A stretch of DNA of 22,916 bases from CAYSWS01 sp965603395 (GTDB lineage: Bacteria; Patescibacteriota; WWE3; UBA101185; UBA10185). Both the position numbers and the translations under genes were made by a program. Positions 1-7,818 of this stretch are shown here, one piece after another; the first letter of the stretch is position 1, and each line of letters starts with the position of its first letter. The stretch lies in assembly GCA_965603395.1 (NCBI GenBank), contig CBFDCV010000011.1, positions 1-22,916 of the forward strand, read 5' to 3'. The notes beneath the pieces were generated by a model that was given only the letters and a program-made list of their open reading frames with translations, made no database searches and was not told the origin of the DNA.

Positions 1-3000
1 GATCACCCGAAGTGCCTTCAAATTCCAATGTACCGTTAACTACAAAGGCAGCTTCTATTAGGGGTGTTAATGTTGCTTTATCTGCAGGATCAGGGCTTGA
101 TAAGTTTCTATCTATCTTTACATCAACATTTTGCCCTGTGATAAATACTATCCTTCGCATGTTAGTAGCAGGATTATCATCTGAGGTATCAAAAGGAGCA
201 TCAAACCTTAGCTCACCGTTACCTGTGACGTAAATTGCTGCTACGCCTCTTTGTTGCAATTCGTAATCCCCACCATAGTTATCTAAACCATCTTGAACAC
301 AAGAGTAACTTGCCGCATAAGCTTCTCCAGGTGTTAATTGGTTGCTGCTTGGAGGGTTATGAATGAATATGTCATCACAACTTTCTCCAATTCCAGCTCT
401 TGGTAGATCAATAGCATCAGCTGGGGGATTACCGGTGTAATTAGGAGGCCAGGTGCTTGTTAGTGCTGCATTTTCTGCAAAGAAAGCTGACTCTGACTCA
501 GGGAAATATGGGCTGGTGGCTGTCTCATTGTGTGATATATCCATATCTAAACTTGATAGTGATGATGTGCCTACACCATCTGCTCCTATATGATTTAGGT
601 AGGGGGGAGTCCAGGTTAGATGATAATCTGCAGGATCCGGTAGTTCTAATGCATTTCCGGCTCCTCCTTCTATACCTCCGGCATAGATATCCCCACCAAA
701 GGTGGTAAACCAGTCTTTGTCATCTAGAGGGTCCTTTGTTTCAAAGTACCAAACTATACCTACTTCTTCATCTGATCTTGTGACGGCTTCACCGTTGTTT
801 GCTTCTGCAAACCAACAGTAGGTGGTGTTTCTATCAAAAGCGTTTACGGTGTCAAGACAGTTTTGTCTTCCACCTGTATCTGCTACGTCTGTACAACCTG
901 GTACGGAAGAGTAGTTAGTATAACCTCCGCCCCCAGAAGGTATGGGAGCTACACAAACCGGATTTATCTTTGTTCTGTAATACACAGTATTAGTATTAGA
1001 ACCTGCTACACAGGTTGATCCCCAGCTTACAGGGCCATCCCACTCTACTGTTACCGGTCTTGGTACATCCTGCTCATCAACGGCAGGGGAAGGGTTATTT
1101 AATCCTCCTGAGGGAGCACTACCACAAACAGTGATATCTTTAGTAGCTGAGGCTGAGTCATTTAGTGAATCGGTGGCTGTTCCTGTTAGGGTTACAAGGG
1201 TGGCTGGGGGAATAGGACTAAAACTTAAAGGTATTGGAAATCTTAGTGAACCAATCCAGGACATGTTTTCTCTTCCATCTATAGTGTCCATTCCATCATA
1301 GGGACTGGCTAAAGGATCTGAGGCTAATATGGCTCTATCATAGACTACTTTATCTCCATTTACATCATTGCTTTCTGCTTCGATTAATCTTGTACTTCCA
1401 TCTGTATAGATAAGCTCAATATTATCTACAATTAGCTCCATAGCACTTCCGGCTATTTTGTTTGAAAAGTAGATATCAATACTTGTAGCTGCTACATTTC
1501 CTAGATTACAGTTTATTACTTGAGCTCCGTTTATGGAGTTTGTACAAGCTGTGTATCTTGTTCCACTATTTAATGGGTCTCCTATAACTACCCGCATCTC
1601 AGGAACAGCGCCATCAACAATACCTGTGACATTAACCCTGATAGTATCAATAGGTTCCAAAGCTATATTAGGTGCACTCCATGTAGTTCTTACTTCCTGT
1701 TTATTAGGATCTGAGTAGAGTAGGTTAAATAGCCCTGTGTAGTCTGCTGTGGTGTGTCCTGCTGCTCCTCCGTATCTTAGTGTGGCTGGGCCTGTGATAC
1801 TGGCAACATTAGGTGTGGTGTTTGTTACAACAATACTAATAAAATCCTGTAATCCAGTTCTTCCACAATCCGCCCATCCAACAGGTACAATGGGGGAGCC
1901 CGTACAAGAACCGTCATAAGCTTCTAAAATATCAAAGGCTTTCATATATACAATCCACTGACCTACATCAGCAGAGCCAGGTGTCCACTCTCTGGTTATC
2001 GAACAGGATACTCCTGAACAAGACTCATCAGGGTCACCTCCGGGCTCATCAAGCTCTGTTAGATCTACTAAACCAAACATGGTTACGCGGGCTCGTTCAA
2101 GATTCATGCGTGTCATAGGACCTACAGCATCAATAGCATTTGCTTGAAAACTTTGTGTGGTATTAATACCAACAATTGTGTTATTAGCCGGAGACATTAG
2201 TTCTGCTGTTGGGGGAATGTAATACAAGGTGAAAGATCTTGTTTCCGACCATATCCACCCGTTATTCTCATTTTGTGCCCCTACGCGCCATTGATAACCT
2301 CCTTCAGGTTCATTTAGTGTTACTGTCTCTGAGGTGGTGGCCGCAGATAAATTACCAGGGTCATAAATATTACCATTATCCCAATCATTATCATTATCAA
2401 TTTGAAATCTAATAGCTCTGCCTCCGCAAGCTGCTTCACCCCAACCATTAGCTGCCCAATCAAAATCAACCACATTAGTATCGTTGGTGGTGAGATCATC
2501 AACCGGATTGCCTAGACTTGGTACGCCTGGATTTGTAGAACATTCAGGCTCCGGTTCCGGAGGGGGATCATCATCTTCTATACAGCAGTTATAGCGTAGT
2601 GTCTCCCAACCCCACTGACAAACAGGGTTGGTCCACCAACAACAAAAATCACAATCACAATCTCGACAAAGATCCCTCCAACCAAATTCTGCGCAATAAA
2701 ATTCATCTTCTACACAACGCCATCCACAAGAGCTCACATGGGACGGGAATACACACCTACAAGCATATTCTAAACAACCCCAACTACAGTTGTACCAGTT
2801 ACCACAAGTCTCTCCACATTCACCGCAGTTATCCCCACAAACCCTATTAGATCTCCATGTGCAAGTACGACTGTCAAATTCTTTAGCACAATCTGAGTCG
2901 CAAGTTTGGTTCAACTGCACCCAACCACTTCTCGTGCAAGAAGCTGTGCAGGTATTTGCTTGATCTGATACACGGGTTCCAAAACAAACCCAACCATCAG

Positions 3001-3115
3001 CACAGTCTGCTTTTGCGCTTCTTGTGTACAAGAAGCCTGAGCCAAGAAAAAATGCAACAACTAAGACACTTTTAAGTAATGCGAATTTGCTTTTTCCTAA
3101 TTGGTTCATATACAT
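1..3115 (-). CDS. Large secreted Cys-rich surface protein (3' end beyond window)
   Basis: An open frame of 1,038 codons starts at ATG 3115 and is still open at the left edge, so the C-terminus is missing. Residues 1-36 form a signal peptide: a short basic start, a hydrophobic core at about 11-30, and an AKA cleavage site before Asp37. Residues 38-192 contain 27 cysteines and many tryptophans, including CxxC, CxC and CC pairs, followed by an acidic Pro/Glu linker at about 181-191. The rest is a long Asn/Thr/Gly/Pro-rich region of beta-sandwich character; the stretch at about 200-300 resembles a fibronectin-III or Ig-like fold. I infer an exported adhesin-like or envelope protein, with the Cys-rich region either disulfide-bonded or metal-binding. 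The start lies 2 bases after the stop of the upstream gene and has no Shine-Dalgarno, which suggests translational coupling. A second in-frame ATG at 3109 is possible. No family was recognised. Confidence 0.85.
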   Translation of the reverse strand, partial: MYMNQLGKSKFALLKSVLVVAFFLGSGFLYTRSAKADCADGWVCFGTRVSDQANTCTASCTRSGWVQLNQTCDSDCAKEFDSRTCTWRSNRVCGDNCGECGETCGNWYNCSWGCLEYACRCVFPSHVSSCGWRCVEDEFYCAEFGWRDLCRDCDCDFCCWWTNPVCQWGWETLRYNCCIEDDDPPPEPEPECSTNPGVPSLGNPVDDLTTNDTNVVDFDWAANGWGEAACGGRAIRFQIDNDNDWDNGNIYDPGNLSAATTSETVTLNEPEGGYQWRVGAQNENNGWIWSETRSFTLYYIPPTAELMSPANNTIVGINTTQSFQANAIDAVGPMTRMNLERARVTMFGLVDLTELDEPGGDPDESCSGVSCSITREWTPGSADVGQWIVYMKAFDILEAYDGSCTGSPIVPVGWADCGRTGLQDFISIVVTNTTPNVASITGPATLRYGGAAGHTTADYTGLFNLLYSDPNKQEVRTTWSAPNIALEPIDTIRVNVTGIVDGAVPEMRVVIGDPLNSGTRYTACTNSINGAQVINCNLGNVAATSIDIYFSNKIAGSAMELIVDNIELIYTDGSTRLIEAESNDVNGDKVVYDRAILASDPLASPYDGMDTIDGRENMSWIGSLRFPIPLSFSPIPPATLVTLTGTATDSLNDSASATKDITVCGSAPSGGLNNPSPAVDEQDVPRPVTVEWDGPVSWGSTCVAGSNTNTVYYRTKINPVCVAPIPSGGGGYTNYSSVPGCTDVADTGGRQNCLDTVNAFDRNTTYCWFAEANNGEAVTRSDEEVGIVWYFETKDPLDDKDWFTTFGGDIYAGGIEGGAGNALELPDPADYHLTWTPPYLNHIGADGVGTSSLSSLDMDISHNETATSPYFPESESAFFAENAALTSTWPPNYTGNPPADAIDLPRAGIGESCDDIFIHNPPSSNQLTPGEAYAASYSCVQDGLDNYGGDYELQQRGVAAIYVTGNGELRFDAPFDTSDDNPATNMRRIVFITGQNVDVKIDRNLSSPDPADKATLTPLIEAAFVVNGTLEFEGTSGD

Positions 3116-3117
3116 AC

Positions 3118-4011
3118 TTAGTAAAAATTAACAAACAAATCAGAGATCATAACAGGATCTCTGGTTTCGGATACATCTCTTGACAGTATCTTCTCTACAA
3201 GCGCACTATCATTTCCTCCATAGTACTCATCGAGCAGAACTATATAGTTATGGTAAAGAGCCTCTTCACTTCCTAATGTGTAAGTAATGAGGTCATCTTT
3301 TAAGTAGGGGGCTATGACCCAAATAGTATCTTCCTTAAACATTTCTTCAATTTTTTCTTGTGTTATGCCCTCAACTATATACTTCTCACTAAGACTTTTA
3401 AATTTTTCATTTAAAATTTCGACCTGCTCGTTAGTAAGTTTTGCAGCATTACTATCTATTCCTAGCTCGTCATGTAGTCTTTTTGATTCTATCTGTTGAA
3501 CAATGTTCATAAGATATATGGGAGCTATGTCCTCTTCAGGATAAGGTTCCGGGTACACTCTTAAGGCAATGTTAAACGGCTTGTTTGTAGTTAGGTATCC
3601 TTGTTCATCATCTATATAAACTTCAAGCTGCAACACTTCTGCCAATGTATTCACTCCTGGCGGATCTTTAATGGTGGTAGTTGAAAGTTTGCCGGTAGAA
3701 ACTACCCGCACGCCAAAAAGTTCAAAAAAGTCATAATTGGCTTCAAGTTCACTCGGTACCTCCATCCTATCTCTGACAACAAAGCCCGGAAATTCCATAT
3801 CAGCGGGGTATTGGCGTTTTAGTGTTTGTTCATTCCCATCATTACCAATAACCATCTCGTACAAATTGGTCTCTTTAACTGTTGTAGTTTTGTCGACGGT
3901 GAGATAGAGAACTAAGTAGTATACGAGTGAGATAAACAACAATCCAAAAATGGAAAGAAAAATAAACAACTTAACTCTATCCTTCAAACTTTTGATTCTT
4001 GTTGTGGGCAT
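3118..4011 (-). CDS. Hypothetical single-pass membrane protein
   Basis: This encodes 297 residues of unknown function. A basic N-terminus (residues 4-15, rich in Arg/Lys) precedes one strongly hydrophobic helix at about 14-39, so the remaining 255 or so residues should lie outside the membrane. That part is acidic, has no cysteine, and mixes predicted beta-strands (about 85-150) with a charged helical segment (about 165-215, Glu/Lys-rich). It ends with Phe-Tyr just before the large Cys-rich protein gene, which starts 2 bases later, so the two are probably made together and may interact; that is an inference from layout only. A terminator separates it from the gene upstream, implying its own promoter in 4012-4042. 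No Shine-Dalgarno is visible; a weak TAACAT hexamer lies 6 bases before the ATG. Confidence 0.82.
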   Translation of the reverse strand: MPTTRIKSLKDRVKLFIFLSIFGLLFISLVYYLVLYLTVDKTTTVKETNLYEMVIGNDGNEQTLKRQYPADMEFPGFVVRDRMEVPSELEANYDFFELFGVRVVSTGKLSTTTIKDPPGVNTLAEVLQLEVYIDDEQGYLTTNKPFNIALRVYPEPYPEEDIAPIYLMNIVQQIESKRLHDELGIDSNAAKLTNEQVEILNEKFKSLSEKYIVEGITQEKIEEMFKEDTIWVIAPYLKDDLITYTLGSEEALYHNYIVLLDEYYGGNDSALVEKILSRDVSETRDPVMISDLFVNFY

Positions 4012-4042
4012 AAATAAATGTTAACAGGTTAAAAAGTAAAAT

Positions 4043-4090
4043 AAAAGCACCTCATCGGGTTGATTTTCAACCAGAAAAAGGTGCTTTTTT
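4043..4090 (-). terminator. Intrinsic terminator with nested hairpin
   Basis: A 10-base outer stem (AAAAGCACCT at 4043-4052 pairing with AGGTGCTTTT at 4079-4088) encloses an inner perfect stem (GGTTGA at 4058-4063 with TCAACC at 4067-4072). Both strands carry a T-rich run after the stem. It begins 3 bases after the stop of the minus-strand gene 4094-5141 and should end that transcript before the 3118-4011 gene. Confidence 0.82.
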
Positions 4091-4093
4091 ATC

Positions 4094-5141
4094 TTACGGC
4101 AGGTTAGCGAGTTCGATCATACCCTTAAAACCGGGACACAATGGAGGATTACCGTCTACAGAAACTCCAAGCTCGCTGTTGAGCTTATCACGTAGTTCCA
4201 TCCTCAAACCATGAAGTTGTGAGTAGCCACGTTCTATATTCGAAGGCATGTACGCTTCAAAGCCGTGATGATAGTGACCGTTTGCAACTGCATAGCAAAC
4301 CATGCGATCTGACAAGGCCTCGACGTCTACGTGGGTCCAGTTTTTCGGCCAATCTAAGCCAGGAAACATGTCCCAACCATCAGAGATAATTGGGTATAGA
4401 TACTTGTTCTCAATATTGACCCTTACGTTTTCCGGCCATCCCAATGAATCACTGGGTATGGGGGTTGGTTCAGGACGAGAAACGTTGCATGCGAAATCGT
4501 TATAGTTCCCAGTAAATTGGGGGAAGTACGGCTCTTCGTCCACATTACCAAAAGCGAGTTTATATGAGTTAAACTCTGCCTCCTTGGAAAGAATAAAGTA
4601 ACCAAATCCGTTGTCCACTCCTTGGCATACCCATTCGCCCCAAAAATCCTCATCATTATTTTGCTCAAAAGCGTCCCAGATTACCTCCTCAGCCTCAAAA
4701 TAGACCCCAACAGGACAATCCTGTAAACACGGAAAATCGTCCAAAAGTTCTATTCCATCATAACGGTACCACCCGGTTATCAGAAGTATATATCCAAAAC
4801 CAGTGTCGAACATTAAGCGGTTATACCCCTCCCTGCTTAAAACCCTTGGTGATGTTGTTACGGTTGGCGAAGGCAAGCTGGTTGGCGTGCTTGTTGGTGT
4901 TTGCGTAGGCGGCTCTTGAGTAACTGACGGAGCTACTGTCACCTGAGATATTTCCTCAGTTTCTGTAACTTCGCCTACGTTATCTCCACCTGGAATGAGC
5001 TCGCCTGTTAAAGGGCGTTAAACTTCCCGGTGGGAGAAAAGCAAAAACAAAAAACGCCACAACTGCTAAAACTGCTATTAATACTAAAGGTACTGACCAT
5101 GATCTTTGAACCAAGACCGGCCCCTTTATTCTCTCTTCCAT
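4094..5141 (-). CDS. Membrane-anchored extracellular protein with Pro/Thr linker; apparent frameshift
   Basis: The gene appears as two frames. The first starts at ATG 5141 behind an excellent Shine-Dalgarno (AAGGAG plus GAGG at 5148-5158), encodes 53 residues with one membrane helix at about 16-36, and stops at 4980-4982. The second continues in the +1 frame with no natural start (the first GTG is at 4942) to the stop at 4094. Dropping one base near CCCTTT (5010-5015) joins them into about 349 residues: cytoplasmic tail, helix, a Ser/Thr/Pro linker (about 70-100), then an extracellular domain with six cysteines and many aromatics. A second short Pro/Thr stretch divides that domain. No family was recognised. 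The break could be a real mutation, a sequencing or assembly indel, or +1 frameshifting. The gene is followed directly by a terminator. Confidence 0.7.
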
Positions 5142-5145
5142 TTTG

Positions 5146-5158
5146 CACCTCTCTCCTT
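5146..5158 (-). promoter_or_regulatory. Strong Shine-Dalgarno fixing the start at 5141
   Basis: Read on the minus strand, AAGGAGAGAGGTG lies just before ATG 5141, with GAGG 6 bases from the start. Most neighbouring genes lack such a site, so this strongly supports 5141 as the true start of the frameshifted gene rather than the internal GTG at 4942. Confidence 0.8.
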
Positions 5159-5260
5159 GGATACTTATATATCCTATATGTTTTTTAGATACTTAACTGT
5201 ATACAGAAAAAAGATACGAAAGGCAAGTGGGGTGGTGCTTGGGTAGAAAAATAAAGAAGA

Positions 5261-5590
5261 CTATTCACTATACCTAAAATCGTAGCTACCGTTTTCACTT
5301 CTTTCATAAACACATTCCTCTACCAATTGCCCAAAGCGCTCCTCACTTATTCCACCGTCAGCATGTGTACCATAGTCACGGACTACTTCAGATCTACAAG
5401 AAACAATAATTTCGTTAAAATCCTTCATCTCAATATCATCCTGAGCCTGTTTACTCAGTTTACCTACTTGAAATTTTACTATGTGAATTACTTGTAAGCT
5501 CCCAATTAACAAGACTATTAATAAAACTGCTACAACAAGCTTGGGAATTCTCCTTTTCTTATTTACATCCTTATTAATTTCTTCTGCCAT
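5261..5590 (-). CDS. Small hypothetical single-pass membrane protein
   Basis: From ATG 5590 this encodes 109 residues; a TTG at 5599 would add three. The N-terminus is highly charged (Glu/Asp then Lys/Arg), followed by one membrane helix at about 16-34, so the acidic C-terminal 70 residues should be extracytoplasmic. That part has two cysteines that could form a disulfide, and resembles nothing I recognise. GAGG lies only 3 bases before ATG 5590, too close for an ideal ribosome site. The gene follows the 5614-6168 gene by about 23 bases on the same strand and ends in TAG, so it probably belongs to the transcript led by the response regulator. The 119 bases after it hold the ribosome site of the next gene and probably a promoter. 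Confidence 0.72.
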   Translation of the reverse strand: MAEEINKDVNKKRRIPKLVVAVLLIVLLIGSLQVIHIVKFQVGKLSKQAQDDIEMKDFNEIIVSCRSEVVRDYGTHADGGISEERFGQLVEECVYERSENGSYDFRYSE

Positions 5591-5613
5591 ATACCTCAAT
5601 TATAAAACTAACA

Positions 5614-6168
5614 CTACTCCCTCACGACAAGATAACACTTATTACCGATATTTATACACTCTTCTTCTAAACAATAACCAATAAGCAGATCTCCAACTTT
5701 TGCCCGCTCCAAAACATCAAAATTGTAATCAATAACCGAACTAAGCGGATCATTTTCGCTTACTGCAATAGTTTTATCATTCCGACAACTTACATGTAAA
5801 TTCCATCTGGTCTTACTAAAGTCTTCGTGTGGTGGCGGGTTAATCATGGCCACAATATCATCATTAATTGAATCGATCTCCTGAATATGAGCAAATATAA
5901 CCTTATCTTGATAATTCCATTCTTTCCAGTAATTTGGGTCTCCGCCTACAAAAAATGTTTTCATGTCCGCAAGCAATTCTTCCTGCCTGCTTTTTCCCAA
6001 GTCTCCAAAAGGACTACCTCCATTGTCCGTATCACCACTACCGGGCTGAACATTATTTGTAGTTGCCAAAGGAAGAACGGCATACGCCGCAATCATCGTG
6101 ACAAAAACAAAAAGAGCAATCACCAACAAGCTTTTGCTCTTCTTTTTCAAGACGTGGGGCATCTCCAT
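5614..6168 (-). CDS. Hypothetical single-pass extracytoplasmic protein
   Basis: This encodes 184 residues. A Lys-rich start (residues 8-13) is followed by a hydrophobic helix at about 14-34 ending in Ala-rich sequence. It could be a membrane anchor or an uncleaved signal, and the rest should be outside the cytoplasm. A Gly/Asp/Ser/Asn-rich linker (about 38-57) leads to a compact domain of about 125 residues with four cysteines, three of them in the last 25 residues; these could form disulfides. Aromatic and beta-strand-like segments suggest a small beta fold. It lies 13 bases after the response regulator stop, so co-transcription is likely and its expression may depend on that system. There is no Shine-Dalgarno. 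An in-frame ATG at 6162 is an alternative start. No family was recognised. Confidence 0.78.
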   Translation of the reverse strand: MEMPHVLKKKSKSLLVIALFVFVTMIAAYAVLPLATTNNVQPGSGDTDNGGSPFGDLGKSRQEELLADMKTFFVGGDPNYWKEWNYQDKVIFAHIQEIDSINDDIVAMINPPPHEDFSKTRWNLHVSCRNDKTIAVSENDPLSSVIDYNFDVLERAKVGDLLIGYCLEEECINIGNKCYLVVRE

Positions 6169-6181
6169 ATTTTTAAAACTT

Positions 6182-6568
6182 CTAGCCTAAATACTGCTTA
6201 ACCTTACTGACAATATCGTCTAAAGAGATTTCAGATTTTATTAAGTAATCATCGGCACCTAATTTGTAAGCGCGCTCTATGAGATCTTCACTATTTAAGT
6301 TGGTCAGTAGGACAATAGGGCCTTGTTTACCCCTTTCAACTTTTTGGATCTCTTCCAGCACAGCCATGCCGTCTTTTTCGGGCAACATGATATCTAGAAG
6401 TAACAGGTCCCAATTATCATTCTTGGCTTTGTAAATTCCGTCATCCCCATCGTAAGAGGGAAGTACATCGTAACCTGCTTCATTTAATATTTCGGTGTAC
6501 AGATCCACCAAATCTATCTCGTCTTCGATAAGTAAGATTACTTTTTTAGGTACATCACCATTTGGCAT
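6182..6568 (-). CDS. Single-domain response regulator (CheY-like)
   Basis: This encodes 128 residues, the length of one receiver domain with no output domain. The family residues are all visible: acidic pair Glu15-Asp16, phosphoacceptor Asp59 in DIMLP, Thr89 at the end of beta-4, and Lys111 in the YLIKS segment. Proteins of this kind take a phosphoryl group from a histidine kinase and act by protein contact. The likely donor is the divergent soluble kinase starting at 6617, only 48 bases away. With no DNA-binding domain it is unlikely to control transcription directly; targets could be the pilus motor or the co-transcribed membrane proteins, which is an inference. It is the first gene of a minus-strand run with the 5614-6168 gene. 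There is no Shine-Dalgarno, and TATACT lies 9 bases before the ATG. Confidence 0.93.
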   Translation of the reverse strand: MPNGDVPKKVILLIEDEIDLVDLYTEILNEAGYDVLPSYDGDDGIYKAKNDNWDLLLLDIMLPEKDGMAVLEEIQKVERGKQGPIVLLTNLNSEDLIERAYKLGADDYLIKSEISLDDIVSKVKQYLG

Positions 6569-6616
6569 AATATACTAAGTATATACCAAATATTTTTTTA
6601 ATGTAAAATAGTTTTA
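6569..6616. promoter_or_regulatory. Divergent promoter region with a perfect dyad
   Basis: The 48 bases between regulator and kinase carry a -10-like box for each side: TATACT on the minus strand (6583-6578), 9 bases before the regulator ATG, and TAAAAT on the plus strand (6604-6609), 7 bases before the kinase ATG. A perfect inverted repeat with 7-base arms about one central A (ATATACT, A, AGTATAT at 6570-6584) overlaps the regulator -10. Clear -35 boxes are lacking. Both mRNAs would be leaderless or nearly so. Confidence 0.5.
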
Positions 6617-7771
6617 ATGCCCAAAAAAGATACCTTACAGCACAAGGCTAGTATCGAACAGGTCGTAGATGCCATACCTGAAGCCATAATCTCCGTAGAC
6701 AAGAAGTACAAAGTCACACTTATAAATAAATCAGGGATTGAGCTTTTTAACATAAAATTAAACGAAGCACTTGGATCGGATGCTCATTATCTATTGGAAC
6801 TTTACAACAAAGACAATATCCCTATTAGCCCGGAAACATACTGTTTTAAAAAAAGCAAAAAGAAAAGTTCAATTGAAGATGTGGTCTTGCTGGCCAAAGG
6901 TAAAAAACACCGTGTATCTATTCGAACATCCGTTATCACTTTACCGAATAACACAGAAGAATGCTTCGTCACCGTCTCAGATATCACCAAGATAAAAGAG
7001 CTTGAGCAAACCAAGGATGAATTTTTGTCTGTAGCTTCTCATGAACTTAGAACCCCTATGACTATTATTAAAAGTTATTTATGGATGATCAGTACAGAGC
7101 GCCACGGCAAACTAGAGCCCAAACAAAAAGAGTACATCAAAAAAGCCATCATTAGTACAGAGAGGATGATAGAACTTATAAACGATATCTTGAACGTCTC
7201 CAAAATAGAGCAAAATGCTATCAATGTCATTATAAACCGCGTGGAATTAGTTGACTCCGTGACAGAGCTGGTCTCGGATTTGAAAGTTAAGGCAGATGAG
7301 AAGGGTCTTAAACTTGCTATATCAAACGAGGATGAAAAAATGTACGCCTACGTGGACACCTCCAAGCTTAGAGAAATATTGGTCAATTTGGTGGGCAACT
7401 CTCTCAAATTCACCGATCAAGGTGAGATCACAATTGACATCAGAAAAGCCGGCGACTTCACAAAGGTCTCTGTAATTGACACCGGAAGAGGTATTAAGCC
7501 TGACGAGCTAGAGAGAATGTTTCATAAGTTTGGCAGATTGGATTCTTCATATCAAACTGTGGCTGAATCTGAAGGCACAGGTTTGGGACTATACATAGTG
7601 AAATTATTTATTGACGCCATGGGTGGTAAGGTTGGCGCATTTTCCGACGGGGTAGGGAAGGGAGCCACCTTCTGGTTCACATTGCCTAGAAAAAGAGAAT
7701 TGGCAAAAATACTACCTTCAAAACCGGCGGAGGCTCAGGTGAAAAAAGTAGAGGAAAAAGCTAAGAAATAG
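6617..7771 (+). CDS. Soluble PAS-domain sensor histidine kinase
   Basis: This encodes 384 residues. A PAS sensor domain occupies about 12-125. The HisKA dimerisation domain follows with phospho-acceptor His142 in SHELRTP. The HATPase domain has the N-box (Asn257, Asn261), G1 box DTGRG at 288-292, F-box around 302-307, and G2 box GTGLGL at 320-325. A charged Lys/Glu/Ala-rich tail closes the protein. No membrane helix is present, so it should sense a cytoplasmic or membrane-proximal signal; the PAS ligand cannot be told from sequence. It is divergent from the single-domain regulator at 6182-6568, its probable partner, and the converging neighbour is the prepilin peptidase. TAAAAT lies 7 bases before the ATG and there is no Shine-Dalgarno, consistent with a leaderless mRNA. 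Confidence 0.94.
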   Translation: MPKKDTLQHKASIEQVVDAIPEAIISVDKKYKVTLINKSGIELFNIKLNEALGSDAHYLLELYNKDNIPISPETYCFKKSKKKSSIEDVVLLAKGKKHRVSIRTSVITLPNNTEECFVTVSDITKIKELEQTKDEFLSVASHELRTPMTIIKSYLWMISTERHGKLEPKQKEYIKKAIISTERMIELINDILNVSKIEQNAINVIINRVELVDSVTELVSDLKVKADEKGLKLAISNEDEKMYAYVDTSKLREILVNLVGNSLKFTDQGEITIDIRKAGDFTKVSVIDTGRGIKPDELERMFHKFGRLDSSYQTVAESEGTGLGLYIVKLFIDAMGGKVGAFSDGVGKGATFWFTLPRKRELAKILPSKPAEAQVKKVEEKAKK

Positions 7772-7818
7772 GAAAAGAAATAGGAAACGAGAGGGGGCTT
7801 AGCGCAGTATCGAAAAGG

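Noticed and set aside
2320..2850. Short open frames on both strands near 2320-2502 (-) and 2599-2850 (+)
   Set aside because: They lie inside the continuous 1,038-codon frame of the Cys-rich protein. The plus-strand one is only the complement of its Cys/Asp-rich codons.
4094..4942. A complete independent gene starting at GTG 4942
   Set aside because: No ribosome site precedes the GTG, it would start within a low-complexity linker without a signal or membrane segment, and a well-formed start with a membrane helix lies just upstream in another frame.
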